From Begonia masoniana (Eukaryota > Streptophyta > Magnoliopsida > Cucurbitales > Begoniaceae): 64,000 bases of DNA. The notes under the pieces were generated by a model. It was not told where the DNA came from. It searched no databases and saw only the letters and a program-made list of their open reading frames with translations. Positions 20,229 through 30,843 of the stretch are shown here, one piece after another. A program made the position numbers and the translations under genes. Position 1 is the stretch's first letter, and every line of letters starts with the position of its first letter. The stretch covers positions 9,343,151 to 9,407,150 of the forward strand of contig CM039502.1 in NCBI GenBank assembly GCA_022432975.1, written 5' to 3'.

Positions 20229-21476
20229 ATGAACAGTGAATTTGGGTTCTCAGCTGAGGACAACGACAATGGTCCAAGGAAGGAGGAGGATAGCATATAC
20301 ATTAAAGCGCAGAGTTCGAATCTCACGCGCGAAAATTCATCTTCCTCGTCGTCAATGACGATGCCTCCATCGTTCATGACCGGTTAAATCGCGGGTAAGC
20401 ATTTTTACAACCAGGTGACCACGAGAGAGGCCGATGATGGAAATGGGTGGGCGGTGATGCTCGATTACAGGACTCTAAAGACACCTTCGAAGAGACCTCT
20501 CAAGCTTCCTTCTCTTCCTCTGGCCAAAGCCATAGCTGCTGAATGGCAGTACCAGGTGTGCCTATTTTTTAAATTTTTAGGGACAATTGATTTCCATTTT
20601 CGTAGCTTTTGAACTAAATTGCGAATAATTTTTACAAAATTCTTTATTTGTTTCCTGCAGAGTGCAGATGCGATCAGACCCTTCACGATGCCGATTATGA
20701 GACTTGCCTGTACAGCAATGGAAAGAGTTCCTCTCACGCGGTCCAAAATCATTGAACATTTGATGAAGAAATTCAATCATGATCTGGTGTTCTGTAGATC
20801 TCCAAAGGACAATCTTCTTCTCACAAGCGGAGTTTATGGTATGTTTTCCCATTGATCTGGCTGACAATCTCTCGGTTTTCTACCGTCTGAAAAACCCTAG
20901 AAGATGAGTTCATAATATAACATCTAGTTCTCACAACGTCTAACAATGCATGTTTGTCGAGCTTGCTTTCGTCGATCTTATACGAGTAAGATAGAGTAAA
21001 TTTCTTTCGTAGATCGGCAGGTGGAGAAAATCGATCCTTTTCTTAAATGGGTGGAGTCAGAATTTGGGTTTAAACCTGTTCTATACACGAGCTTCTTCGG
21101 AGGAAAACAGACTGATGGTCTTGCAAAAGCAGTAGAAAGTCTTCTCAAGAACACAGATGACTTTGAATTGGCAACCATTGATGACATTGCATCGGCTGCA
21201 CATTCTCTCATGATCGCCATCGGAATATTCCGTGGAAAGTTGCAGATCGTAGAAGCAATCGAGTTAATTCGACTGGAGGAAGATTTGCAGGTCCTATCTC
21301 AACTTACCTCTTCCCTACATAAAAGAGATTCTGATAGTCTTCGTATATGCATCTTCTTCCTAGTGCAGGAAGATGAGTGGGGCTTGGTTGAAGGTGGACA
21401 TGACGTGGATATTGCTGATCTGAAAGTGCAAATCTCCTCAGCTGTTGCATTCTTTGGTCTTTCGAGGAAGTCTTAA
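20229..21476 (+). pseudogene. ATP12 homologue (F1-ATPase assembly chaperone), 5'-defective
   Basis: ATP12 is a mitochondrial chaperone that binds the F1 alpha subunit during ATP synthase assembly. Exons: about 20229-20555, 20661-20838, 21013-21290 and 21369-21476 (TAA), all with GT/AG borders. Family wording is strong: TTREADDGNGWAVMLDYRTL, LPLAKAIAAEWQYQ, IRPFTMPIMRLACTAMERVP, EWGLVEGGHDVDIADLKVQI. In the first exon the frame reads MTMPPSFMTG, then TAA at 20385-20387, then IAGKHFYNQV, where relatives continue without a stop. No mitochondrial presequence is found upstream. Only 61 bp after the stop codon, element B begins. An internal start after the stop would lack targeting. A sequencing error at 20385 cannot be excluded. 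Confidence 0.85.
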
Positions 21477-22556
21477 TTGGTATTACTTTTCTTGAGGAAT
21501 GCTTAATTTGTCAAATTGGGTGTTTGGAAAGAGTTTTTGTAACACCCGACATTCCGACCAGGTGACTTTTAACGGACTTAACTGTCACATTTGTTATTGG
21601 TATTTTATTTATTATTTAATGTTAAACTTATCTTCAATATCGCTCGATGGCAGATTTGTAATTAGGAGAAGGATTATCGATATAAATAAATTTTGGAAAG
21701 CGTTAAACCTCACAAAAACCTCGCGGCAGCCGACATTCTCTCCTGCGATTCCCCACTTTCCAGAGCTCTTTTCCCTCTCACTGCCAGCAGCTCTCTTTGG
21801 CGACCGGTTCCGCAGCTTCTTCTCCGATACTCAGAATCCGAGTTAAGGTTTAGACAATGTAGATGCCGATTGGCTAGAACTCGAGTTTCAGATTCCTTAA
21901 TAATGGAGTAAGAATAGGTGCACTGTTATTCTGAGTTTAGTAATGACATTTCCGAATCGATTCTAGGTATTTACTAATCAACCCTGGTTAAGCGTTAGTT
22001 GAATCTAACTATCTCGATTTCTTGGAATTCAGACTACAATATAGAATGTTGGACTAAGGATTCGGGAATGACTCTAGCTATTAGATCCTAGGATGACTAT
22101 GGTTAGAACTTTTAGGATTTATTTTGACTATTGTAATGTAAATGTCTTAGGTGAAGAAAAGGTCCGAAGTAAAGAGCTCAGTTGCTAAGGAATCCAGGTA
22201 AGTGAATGTATAAGTTTCCGGCCGTTAGGGCCCTACATCATAAGGATGATAGGTTGAGTTTTCCCCTGATGTCCGAATGTCGAAATGTCACTGCATGTTT
22301 AGTTATGCTTCCTGAGATAATGATGAACTCTGTTATGTTGAGAATGTTCTGCTCTGTTAGTTTACTGATTAAGAGTACTCATGTCGAGCATTATGCATTA
22401 TGTTTCTAGTAAGAGAATAACGAATAGAAGCAAGATTTCCCTTATGAACATGTGTTTCCTTTCATGGATAAGTTACAGAAATGATAAATGAATATGAAAT
22501 GTAATCGTGACTAGGCGAGAGGGGGCTGGAGATTTGTCAAGGGAATGAGAAATGTT

Positions 22557-22840
22557 GACTCGCGAATTCTCCCGCTGGTGGAGGCCGAGTTGCATGAGAA
22601 ATGTTGAGACTCGCGAATTCTCCCGCTGGTGGAGGCCGAGATGAGATATGTACAAGTACAGTTTGCGAATTCTCCCGCTGGTGGAGGCCAAATTGGCAGG
22701 AAGACTCGCGAATTCTCCCGCTGGTGGAGGCCGAGTTGACACTGCACGATTATTTCCGCGGATTCCACCGCTGGTGTGGGCCGGAATAGTCGTTACTCAT
22801 GATTGTCCGCGAATTCCACCGCTGGTGTGGGCCGGATGTG
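22557..22840 (+). repeat. Degenerate GCGAATTCTCCCGCTGG repeats
   Basis: Four copies around GCGAATTCTCCCGCTGGTGG (near 22563, 22613, 22667, 22708) and two variants with CCACCGCTGGTGTGGG (near 22757 and 22809). Each core contains a short inverted repeat (CCACCAGCGGG-like on the other strand). The solo LTR has the same set at 60297-60580. Confidence 0.85.
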
Positions 22841-23054
22841 GGCGATACCACAATATGTCCGACGGGACTATGACTATGAGTTCCTTGTCTCTTCTCCAGT
22901 GCTCCACTTAGTCTACGATATGTTATGTTAAAGAAAGTTGAGAACCAGAATGAGAAATGATTATGAATATGTTCATGTTAGCTATGCATTTACGTGTATA
23001 TGTTAGTTTTGCATTCCTTACTAAGCATTAGGCTTATAGTTAAACCTGGTGATG

Positions 23055-23059
23055 TAGGC
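23055..23059. repeat. Target site duplication of element C, left
   Basis: TAGGC before TGTTGCGAAAA; repeated at 30839-30843 after the second LTR. Confidence 0.9.
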
Positions 23060-24611
23060 TGTTGCGAAAAATCGTGATACGCAAGTGCACGTGTCACAAA
23101 AGTAATAAAGTGTATTTTAAGTACGAGTGTCGATCCCACGAGGAATAATTGTGTTAAATAATGAATATTTAATTGTTAGCTTAATTTGAAAAGAAATAAT
23201 TAGTTGATGATCTGATTGTGATTTTTAAACTAAAATTAATTTAAATAAAATTAATTAGCAAATTAAATAAACAATTCAAAAGTAAATGTTTAAGAATATA
23301 TGATGGGAAAAACCTAGGGTTCCGATTTCACTTCGCTAATCCTATTTATTTAACCTAATTCAATTACTTAATTTCTATTCCGTTGTGTTGATGGCAATTT
23401 CACGAAAATATTTATCAATCTCTCTCGAACAAAGATAAACTTATTCAATTAACGAATTATCACCTCTCGGTCTCTAATCCTGAGAATTAATTGAATACCT
23501 TAGAAACAAGAAATTATAGTGCCACTCAAACGCCCTAACTATCTCTAGTCTAGGATCCTTTTTAAGGTAATCTGTTCAGTGCACGGTTAAATTCTCCGCT
23601 CTCGCATCCCGAATTAACCCTAAAAGTCTTAGTTTTGTTGATCAGGCAAACCTAAGTATTATTTCAAAAACAGATTACTCAACACAAATCAGGAGTAGAA
23701 ATTGAAATACTTGAATTAAGCAAAATAAATATTCATAGACAAAAGCTACATCGGAATCCTAGAATAAAAGTTTAGTTCATAATTGAAAAACAAACAATAA
23801 CATTAATCAAGAGTTGCATAATTGAATAATTAAATTAAAAGGAATAGAAGAATAAAAGAAATAAACTATGCTGTGGTGAAGAGGGTCGCCGAATTGCTCT
23901 CTGCCGAAGCCTCTCAGTCGCCAAAGTGCTTGCTGCCGCTCTCCCCGTCTCCTCAATTAGGTCTGCACATGGGTTTTTATTAACGTTTTTCAATCAAGCA
24001 ACGGCTAGGATTTAATATCGTTTTGGATCGATGGCTCTAATTAAAACACGTCTGCTTTTCATAAGTTGATTTGAGTAGCGATCAGTCGCTGTCTTGGTAA
24101 GGCGCACGGTCGCTGCTTCTTTTACGCTCCATCTTCGTATAAATGTGTGGCAGCGATCAATCTCTTGGTTTATAGGAATTGATCGCTGCCTCTTTTCTGT
24201 GCACTATAATATGGCGATCGGTCTCTGGCAGTTGTGGAGATCGATCGCTGCTTCTCTTTAAGTGCTTCAAGCAGATAAATGTGCGGCGATCGGTCTCTGG
24301 ATTTGTATGGAGATCGATCGCTGTAGGCTTCAAGTGTGGCTATCGCTGTGTGTGGCGATCGATCTCTGCTAATTCTTGGAGATCGATCGCTGCTTGTGAC
24401 TTTTCTTCATTGTGCCGATTGTTTTCCGAATGCTTGTGTATGTCGATCGCCACTTGTGATTTCTTCTTCTTCCTTGTCTTCAATTCCTAAATTTTATAAT
24501 TGACTGCACACTCACACAATTTTTTTGTTAAATTCTTCCGATCACTTGAGGAAAATTATTCATTTCAAGTATTAAAGAGTATAAATAAGTGTGTAAAATA
24601 CACACTTATCA
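23060..24611 (-). repeat. LTR of element C (3' LTR in element orientation)
   Basis: 1552 bp, plus-strand ends TGTTGCG...CTTATCA. It contains a cluster of GATCG words (about 24070-24450), including several copies of GATCGATCGCTG. Confidence 0.93.
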
Positions 24612-24630
24612 CACCCCCAAACTTAAATGA
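24612..24630 (-). other. Polypurine tract of element C
   Basis: Minus strand reads ATTTAAGTTTGGGGGTG directly before the LTR start TGATAAGTGTG. Confidence 0.8.
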
Positions 24631-26811
24631 AAGCTTGTCCTCAAGCGAACACAAATAAGAGAAGAAAATCAAACAAAGTTTATTCAAGAAAAATTAAAGA
24701 TTTAAGGCTGCAAAATATTTCATATTTCCATGGTAACATTATTTAAGTCATAGTTTACAGTATTTCGTCTCAACTTGACAATTGCATGCAAATTAATCAT
24801 CTAAATAAACACTTTCAATACTACAATTCATGACATAACAATGAAAGAAACTAAGTCAGAAATTCTTGTGTGTATACCTGCTCAAACTCAATCTCTTTAA
24901 ACTGATAAATCAATAATTGTGTCTTATGAGAAGGGAAATAAAAATAACTCTCAGGGTCACTTCATCCACTCTTATTGTTCATCGGTCTTGCCCATTATTC
25001 ACTAATAACAATTATGAGTATGCATCATAAAAGTCGATAGGTCTTTAATTAAGCTTGTAATGTAAGGCTTGGCTATAAGGTCGGAAATTTTTTTGATTCA
25101 AGCGACACTTTAGAGCACAGTCCATCCTCATATCACCCTCACTTCTTACACTCACTTAAGCTCTTCTCTAATCAGTTAAACTAATAACCCCCCCCCCCCC
25201 CAAACTTGTCTCACTCTCTATTGTTCAAAACCAATTCTTTTGTCAATGTCTTTTCTTTCAACATAAAGTACAACTACTATCAACCACAACTAATCATAAA
25301 AAATTGTTCTACTACTGAACAATTCAACTTTTTCTTTTCTTTTTCTTTTCCCTTTTTTTTTTTTTGGAAAGAATAAATAAACTCCTTTCATATTACAAAC
25401 TTAGACAATTGACAAAAGAATTACCTTTGATTCTCACCACTACTTTCTCCAACTCTCCCTGTAATATGTATCCCAAAACTGTGCTCAATAAACAGGATAG
25501 TCAAAATAATTTCAGGATAGGCTTAGATTAGGGTTGAAAAAAATAGTAGTAAATAATGGTTCAAATAGGAAACTAGGGGTGCCATTTAAATGACACAAAT
25601 AAGGTATGTCAATAAAGGCTCAAACGGTCCAAAAATGGCCTAAGTCATTCTCTTATGTCTGCAAAACTCACAATTTATATTCATGAATGCAGGGCAAAAC
25701 CAAGAACAATTTAATCCTCACTAAGCACTCACTAAAATTAAATGGAGCTCACTCCCTTTCAGTGTTTACACTCAAGCACTCCCTTACTGTGTTTAGGCTC
25801 TCGATCTCAAGACAACAATTTATATCATTATCAGCTAAATTTAATCAAGCATGAGCAATTACACACAAACAAGTCTAACTTCCTAAGATTCAATCAATGC
25901 CAATGTCACAAATTATATTATCTCAGAATCTATTTAGAAGTTAAAAACATGCAATGATCAATAGTGCAATCATCGACACTTTAAACCAATGAAATGAATA
26001 ATCATACCATAGACGTCAAAATATTAAACAGACTTACCAATTTAAATATGTTTTTACATTCAATTAAAAAAATAAAAAAAAATTAATAATAGATCCAAAT
26101 AAAAAAAAATTAATAATAATCCAAATAATAAAACTCCCCCCAAACTTAAACAAGACATTGTCCCCAATGTAGAAAATAATAGTAAGGTAGAAATGGCGTA
26201 CCTCATAATGTCTCGGGGTGGTCGTCAGTGTTGTGGAGTGTCGGTTGAAGGATCAATTGAACGAGATATTATTATTATTATTTTTTTATTTATTTTTTTT
26301 TAAATAGAATAAAATAAAATGATAAAAAGAATTTAAGATAACTAAATCAGCCCCTATTTAAAAGAAGAAAAATAAATAGAATAAAAAAAAGAGAAATAAA
26401 TAAAAAGAAACAAAATAAGGAACTAAAGAAAACTAAAAATAACAGTAGAAATAATTAAATAAATAAAATAAAAATGAAAATAAAAATAAAAAAATTATTA
26501 TTATTATTTTTAATAAAATAAATAGAATGATAAACAGAAAATAAAATGACTTAATCAAAACCCATAAAAAAAAATAAGTAAATAAAAATAAAAATAAAAG
26601 AGGAGTCACAAAGTAAAAAGAGAAAATAAAATAAAATGAAATAAAAAACTGAAAAATAAAATAAAATAAAAATGAATAGAAATAACAATAATAAGAATAC
26701 GAAAGAAAATAATAATAAAAAAATAATAAAATAAATAAATAAATGACAGATGGGTTACCTCCCACCAAGTGCTTATTTTAACGTCTTCGGCTCGACGTCT
26801 TATCGACCTCA
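24631..26811 (-). other. Noncoding 3' internal region of element C
   Basis: About 2.2 kb without a coding region. Near the protease end, the minus strand carries CTTGGTGGGAGGTAACCC (about 26750-26768), a wording I recall downstream of pol in Athila-type elements. A second purine tract, AAGTTTGGGGGGAG on the minus strand, lies near 26133-26147. There is a C-run of about 15 at 25188-25202 and an A-rich simple-sequence stretch at 26250-26750. Frames there are low complexity. Confidence 0.6.
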
Positions 26812-27750
26812 CTAATCTGGTGCACGGAGAATACTAGTAGTATCATTCTGCAAAACCCCGTTAAAATACGGCTTCGCTCTTTTTCCTTTTACTAACTTAT
26901 CAATTTCCGGACGCTCTTGGACTGAAAAATTTTCATCAATTGGTTCCTCGCTAGCTGTTGGGTAATGCATTGATTTGTACACCTTGAATGTCACCTCATC
27001 ATCGTGAACTTGTAATTTGAGCTCTCCTTTTTTAAGATCAATGACAGCACCTCCTGTTGCTAAGAATGGACGACCTAATATTATTGGAATGTCACGGTCT
27101 TCGTCCATATCGAGAATCAAGAAATCCGCGGGAAAAATCAACTTGTCAACTTTAACAAGGACATTTTCAATCACCCCATACGGATGCTTTATAGACCGAT
27201 CAGCCATCTGTAAAATTACATTCGTGGACTTCGCTTCACCAAGACCCAGCTTTTGAAAAATAGATAGTGGCATTAAATTTACACTAGCCCCCAAGTCACA
27301 CAATGCCCGTTCAAAAATTGACTTTCCAATTTCACATGGTATGGTAAAACTTCCAGGATCTTTCAGTTTTTGTGGAAGTTTACGTTGAACTATGGCACTA
27401 CATTCCTCAGTCAAAGCAATTGTTCCATATTCGTCAATCTTTCGTTTGTGAGATAAAATATCTTTAAGAAACTTTGCATATTTAGGCATTTGCTCGAGAG
27501 CCTCTGCGAATGGAATGTTGATGTGGAGCTTTTTGAAGATATCAAGGAACTTGGAAAACTGGTGATCGAGCTTAACATTTTTCAGGCAGTTGTGGGAAAG
27601 GAACTTTGGGGATGCTCTCCTTTGGAATCTGAGCTGGAGCGTCCAGTAGCTCTTGATCCTTTGATGTGGACTCGGATGATGACGAATGCATTCCGTCATG
27701 TGCGACCACTTTCTTATTTTCTTTGGTAAATTTTTCAATCGCTGCTCCAC
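26812..27750 (-). CDS. Aspartic protease region of element C
   Basis: 312 codons ending at 26812. Athila-type wording: KFLDIFKKLHINIPFAEALE, LTEECSAIVQRKLP, DPGSFTIPCEIG, ALCDLGASVNLMPLSIFQKL, and the second lobe VKVDKLIFPADFLILDMDED, IILGRPFLATGGAVID. The expected catalytic Asp is that of CDLGAS. The frame stops after SILRAPD, and nothing resembling reverse transcriptase follows. The first 50 or so residues are probably not coding; the true entry is by frame change from gag near 27580-27600. Confidence 0.8.
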   Translation of the reverse strand: MEQRLKNLPKKIRKWSHMTECIRHHPSPHQRIKSYWTLQLRFQRRASPKFLSHNCLKNVKLDHQFSKFLDIFKKLHINIPFAEALEQMPKYAKFLKDILSHKRKIDEYGTIALTEECSAIVQRKLPQKLKDPGSFTIPCEIGKSIFERALCDLGASVNLMPLSIFQKLGLGEAKSTNVILQMADRSIKHPYGVIENVLVKVDKLIFPADFLILDMDEDRDIPIILGRPFLATGGAVIDLKKGELKLQVHDDEVTFKVYKSMHYPTASEEPIDENFSVQERPEIDKLVKGKRAKPYFNGVLQNDTTSILRAPD

Positions 27751-29068
27751 TCATAAGTGTGATGGCATTGCATTGTTCTCTGGGGTTTATTTCTGTAGAA
27801 CTTGGTAATGCACCTTGAGGTCGTCCATTTAGTGCAGCTGCCATCTGGCCCATTTGTGCCTCTAAGCTTCGAATTTGGGCTGACTGGTTCTGTAAGGTTG
27901 TTCGTGTTTCAGTCATGAATTTATTTGTGTGCTCCCCCATCTCGGCAATGATATTACTAGTGCGCTCGCCCATTTTGGCAATTAACTCTTCAAGATTAAC
28001 TTTCATGTCGTGCACTGGTGGTCCTTGCTGAGGCATTTGAGGCATTTGCACGGCGTTATTCTGATTTTGCCACGAAAAATTTGGGTGATTGTTGCGCCCC
28101 CCATTAAAATTATTCCCTGAATTTTGGTATGCCGATCTTGTATAATTCCCCACAAATTGAGCCTGTTCAAATGAACTTCTAGCCATTTGGTTCCCGTGCT
28201 GACAGTTTTCACTCGCATGTGGTCCTTGGCACCATTGACATTGCATGAGCGGGGACTGAATTGCATTAACTGGAGTTTGATTACCTAGGATGTGTCTAGT
28301 GAGGGTTGCCATTTGTGTAGTTAATGCTTTTATTGCATCCATTTCTGGAGTATTTGCCTGCTTCTTTAGAATCTGGCGTTCAACCGGACATTGATCATTA
28401 TTGAGGGATAACTCCTCTAATAGGTTGAATGCCTCCATTTCTGTCTTAGACAATAGTGACCCACCAGCTGCAGAGTTGACAAGAGTCCGTGTAGAAGGTG
28501 ATAAGCCGATGAAGAATGTCTGTATTTGCATCCATTGTGGTAGACCATGTTGGGGGCATTTGCGTAAAAGTTCCTTGAATCGGCCCCATGCTTCATAGAC
28601 TGTCTCACCCTCGAATTGAGTAAAATTGGTGATCTCATGTCGGAGTTTTGCTATTTTCTCAAAGGGAAAGAATTTCGATAAAAATTTTTGCACTAATTCA
28701 TTCCACGTTGTGATTGAATCCGAGGGCAGGGAATTTAACCAACTTTTTGCGCGGTCTCTTAGTGTGAACGGAAATAATCTGAGCTTAATAGCATCTTCGG
28801 AAACATTGTGGTATTTGAAGGTGTCACAGACTTCAACAAAACTAGCGATATGGTCTTTGGGGTCTTCGTTAGGTAGACCACAGAATTGATATTGTTGAAT
28901 CATCTGTATTGTGCCTGGTTTTATTTCGAAGTTATTGCATGTGATAGCAGGTTTCCAAATTGCGGATTGTACTCCGTCCATAGATGGCATAACATAGTCG
29001 AGCAATGTTCGTCTCCTGATTCCCTCAATTTCAATATTGTGCTGAAAATCTGTGTTTTGATTATCTGC
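27572..29068 (-). CDS. Athila-like gag protein of element C
   Basis: The frame is open on the minus strand from upstream of 29164 to 27572. The likely start is the ATG of MADNQNTDF at about 29068; an in-frame ATG also lies at 29164. The gag core is typical of Athila: ASFVEVCDTFKYHNVSEDA, LRLFPFTLRDRAKSWLNSLP, TWNELVQKFLSKFFP, YEAWGRFKELLRKCPQHG. A single CxxC...H motif (CQWCQGPHASENC) stands near 28230. Gag would form the particle shell. The frame ends at 27572 while the protease continues in another frame with a 179-base overlap, so either a programmed shift or a one-base lesion joins them. Confidence 0.85.
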   Translation of the reverse strand, partial: ADNQNTDFQHNIEIEGIRRRTLLDYVMPSMDGVQSAIWKPAITCNNFEIKPGTIQMIQQYQFCGLPNEDPKDHIASFVEVCDTFKYHNVSEDAIKLRLFPFTLRDRAKSWLNSLPSDSITTWNELVQKFLSKFFPFEKIAKLRHEITNFTQFEGETVYEAWGRFKELLRKCPQHGLPQWMQIQTFFIGLSPSTRTLVNSAAGGSLLSKTEMEAFNLLEELSLNNDQCPVERQILKKQANTPEMDAIKALTTQMATLTRHILGNQTPVNAIQSPLMQCQWCQGPHASENCQHGNQMARSSFEQAQFVGNYTRSAYQNSGNNFNGGRNNHPNFSWQNQNNAVQMPQMPQQGPPVHDMKVNLEELIAKMGERTSNIIAEMGEHTNKFMTETRTTLQNQSAQIRSLEAQMGQMAAALNGRPQGALPSSTEINPREQCNAITLMSGAAIEKFTKENKKVVAHDGMHSSSSESTSKDQELLDAPAQIPKESIPKVPFPQLPEKC

Positions 29069-29262
29069 CATGTTTTCTTGTTTTGTTTCTCTTCGATTTC
29101 TACGGCAAGTCCGTTCGATTTCAAGGTCGATAAGAATTAAATTGGCAGTACCAAATTTCCGCATGCACCTGCAATGTGCAAATAAAGTAATTTAAGCGTA
29201 GCAGCAAAGAAAATTCAAATATAAACTAAAATTAAATATTTCAAACAAATAACAAAATTTAT

Positions 29263-29280
29263 TCCCCGGCAACGGCGCCA
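29263..29280 (-). other. Primer-binding site of element C (tRNA-Asp type)
   Basis: Minus strand reads TGGCGCCGTTGCCGGGGA, six bases from the LTR. This is the tRNA-Asp complement used by many Athila/Tat elements. Confidence 0.85.
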
Positions 29281-29286
29281 AAAACT

Positions 29287-30838
29287 TGTTGCGAAAAATC
29301 GTGATACGCAAGTGCACGTGTCGCAAAAGTAATAAAGTGTATTTTAAGTACGAGTGTCGATCCCACGAGGAATAATTGTGTTAAATAATGAATATTTAAT
29401 TGTTAGCTTAATTTGAAAAGAAATAATTAGTTGATGATCTGATTGTGATTTTTAAACTAAAATTAATTTAAATAAAATTAATTAGCAAATTAAATAAACA
29501 ATTCAAAAGTAAATGTTTAAGAATATATGATGGGAAAAACCTAGGGTTCTGATTTCACTTCGCTAATCCTATTTATTTAACCTAATTCAATTACTTAATT
29601 TCTATTCCGTTGTGTTGATGGCAATTTCACGAAAATATTTATCAATCTCTCTCGAGCAAAGATAAACTTATTCAATTAACGAATTATCACCTCTCGGTCT
29701 CTAATCCTGAGAATTAATTGAATACCTTAGGAACAAGAAATTATAGTGCCACTCAAACGCCCTAACTATCTCTAGTCTAGGATCTTTTTTAAGGTAATCT
29801 GTTCAGTGCACGGTTAAATTCTCCGCTCTCGCATCCCGAATTAACCCTAAAAGTCTTAGTTTTGTTGATCAGGCAAACCTAAGTATTATTTCAGAAACAG
29901 ATTACTCAACACAAATCAGGAGTAGAAATTGAAATACTTGAATTAAGCAAAATAAATATTCATAGACAAAAGCTACATCGGAATCCTAGAATAAAAGTTT
30001 AGTTCATAATTGAAAAACAAACAATAACATTAATCAAGAGTTGCATAATTGAATAATTAAATTAAAAGGAATAGAAGAATAAAAGAAATAAACTATGCTG
30101 TGGTGAAAAGGGTCGCCGAATTGCTCTCTGCCGAAGCCTCTCAGTCGCCAAAGTGCTTGCTGCCGCTCTCCCCGTCTCCTCAATTAGGTCTGCACATGGG
30201 TTTTTATTAACGTTTTTCAATCAAGCAACGGCTAGGATTTAATATCGTTTTGGATCGATGGCTCTAATTAAAACACGTCTGCTTTCCATAAGTTGATTTG
30301 AGTAGCGATCAGTCGCTGTCTTGGTAAGGCGCACGGTCGCTGCTTCTTTTACGCTCCATCTTCGTATAAATGTGTGGCAGCGATCAATCTTTTGGTTTAT
30401 AGGAATTGATCGCTGCCTCTTTTCTGTGCACTATAATATGGCGATCGGTCTCTGGCAGTTGTGGAGATCGATCGCTGCTTCTCTTTAAGTGCTTCAAGCA
30501 GATAAATGTGCGGCGATCGGTCTCTGGATTTGTATGGAGATCGATCGCTGTAGGCTTCAAGTGTGGCTATCGCTGTGTGTGGCGATCGATCTCTGCTAAT
30601 TCTTGGAGATCGATCGCTGCTTGTGACTTTTCTTCATTGTGCCGATTGTTTTCCGAATGCTTGTGTATGTCGATCGCCACTTGTGATTTCTTCTTCTTCC
30701 TTGTCTTCAATTCCTAAATTTTATAATTGACTGCACACTCACACAATTTTTTTGTTAAATTCTTCCGATCACTTGAGGAAAATTATTCATTTCAAGTATT
30801 AAAGAGTATAAATAAGTGTGTAAAATACACACTTATCA
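29287..30838 (-). repeat. LTR of element C (5' LTR in element orientation)
   Basis: Same length and termini as 23060-24611; about nine A/G or C/T differences counted by eye. Confidence 0.93.
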
Positions 30839-30843
30839 TAGGC
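30839..30843. repeat. Target site duplication of element C, right
   Basis: TAGGC, matching 23055-23059. The surrounding element B LTR is continuous once C is removed. Confidence 0.9.

Larger units (their letters stand above)
21538..23059 (+). repeat. 5' LTR of element B, part 1
   Basis: From TGTAACACCCGACATTCC to the insertion point of element C. A TATA-like GATATAAATAAA lies near 21680. It contains the CTCCCGCTGGTGGAGG repeats at 22557-22840. Confidence 0.88.
23060..30838 (-). mobile_element. Element C: Athila-like Ty3 element lacking polymerase
   Basis: 7779 bp, reading on the minus strand, nested in the 5' LTR of B. Two 1552-bp LTRs, a tRNA-Asp type primer site, gag and protease are present. 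No reverse transcriptase, RNase H or integrase wording is found on either strand in the 2.2 kb downstream of protease. The LTRs differ at about nine positions by eye, all transitions, so the insertion is young. The design fits a gag-only (TR-GAG type) non-autonomous element of the Athila lineage. Confidence 0.88.

Noticed and set aside
20165..20377. Minus-strand 70-codon frame starting MNDGGIVIDDEEDEF
   Set aside because: It lies opposite the first ATP12 exon, whose plus-strand reading has clear family wording.
24179..24490. 103-codon frame repeated at 30406-30717
   Set aside because: Both are the same place in the two LTRs of element C, driven by GATCG words; not a gene.
26433..26812. Minus-strand Tyr/Phe-rich 'membrane protein' frames
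   Set aside because: They come from A-rich simple sequence in the noncoding part of element C.
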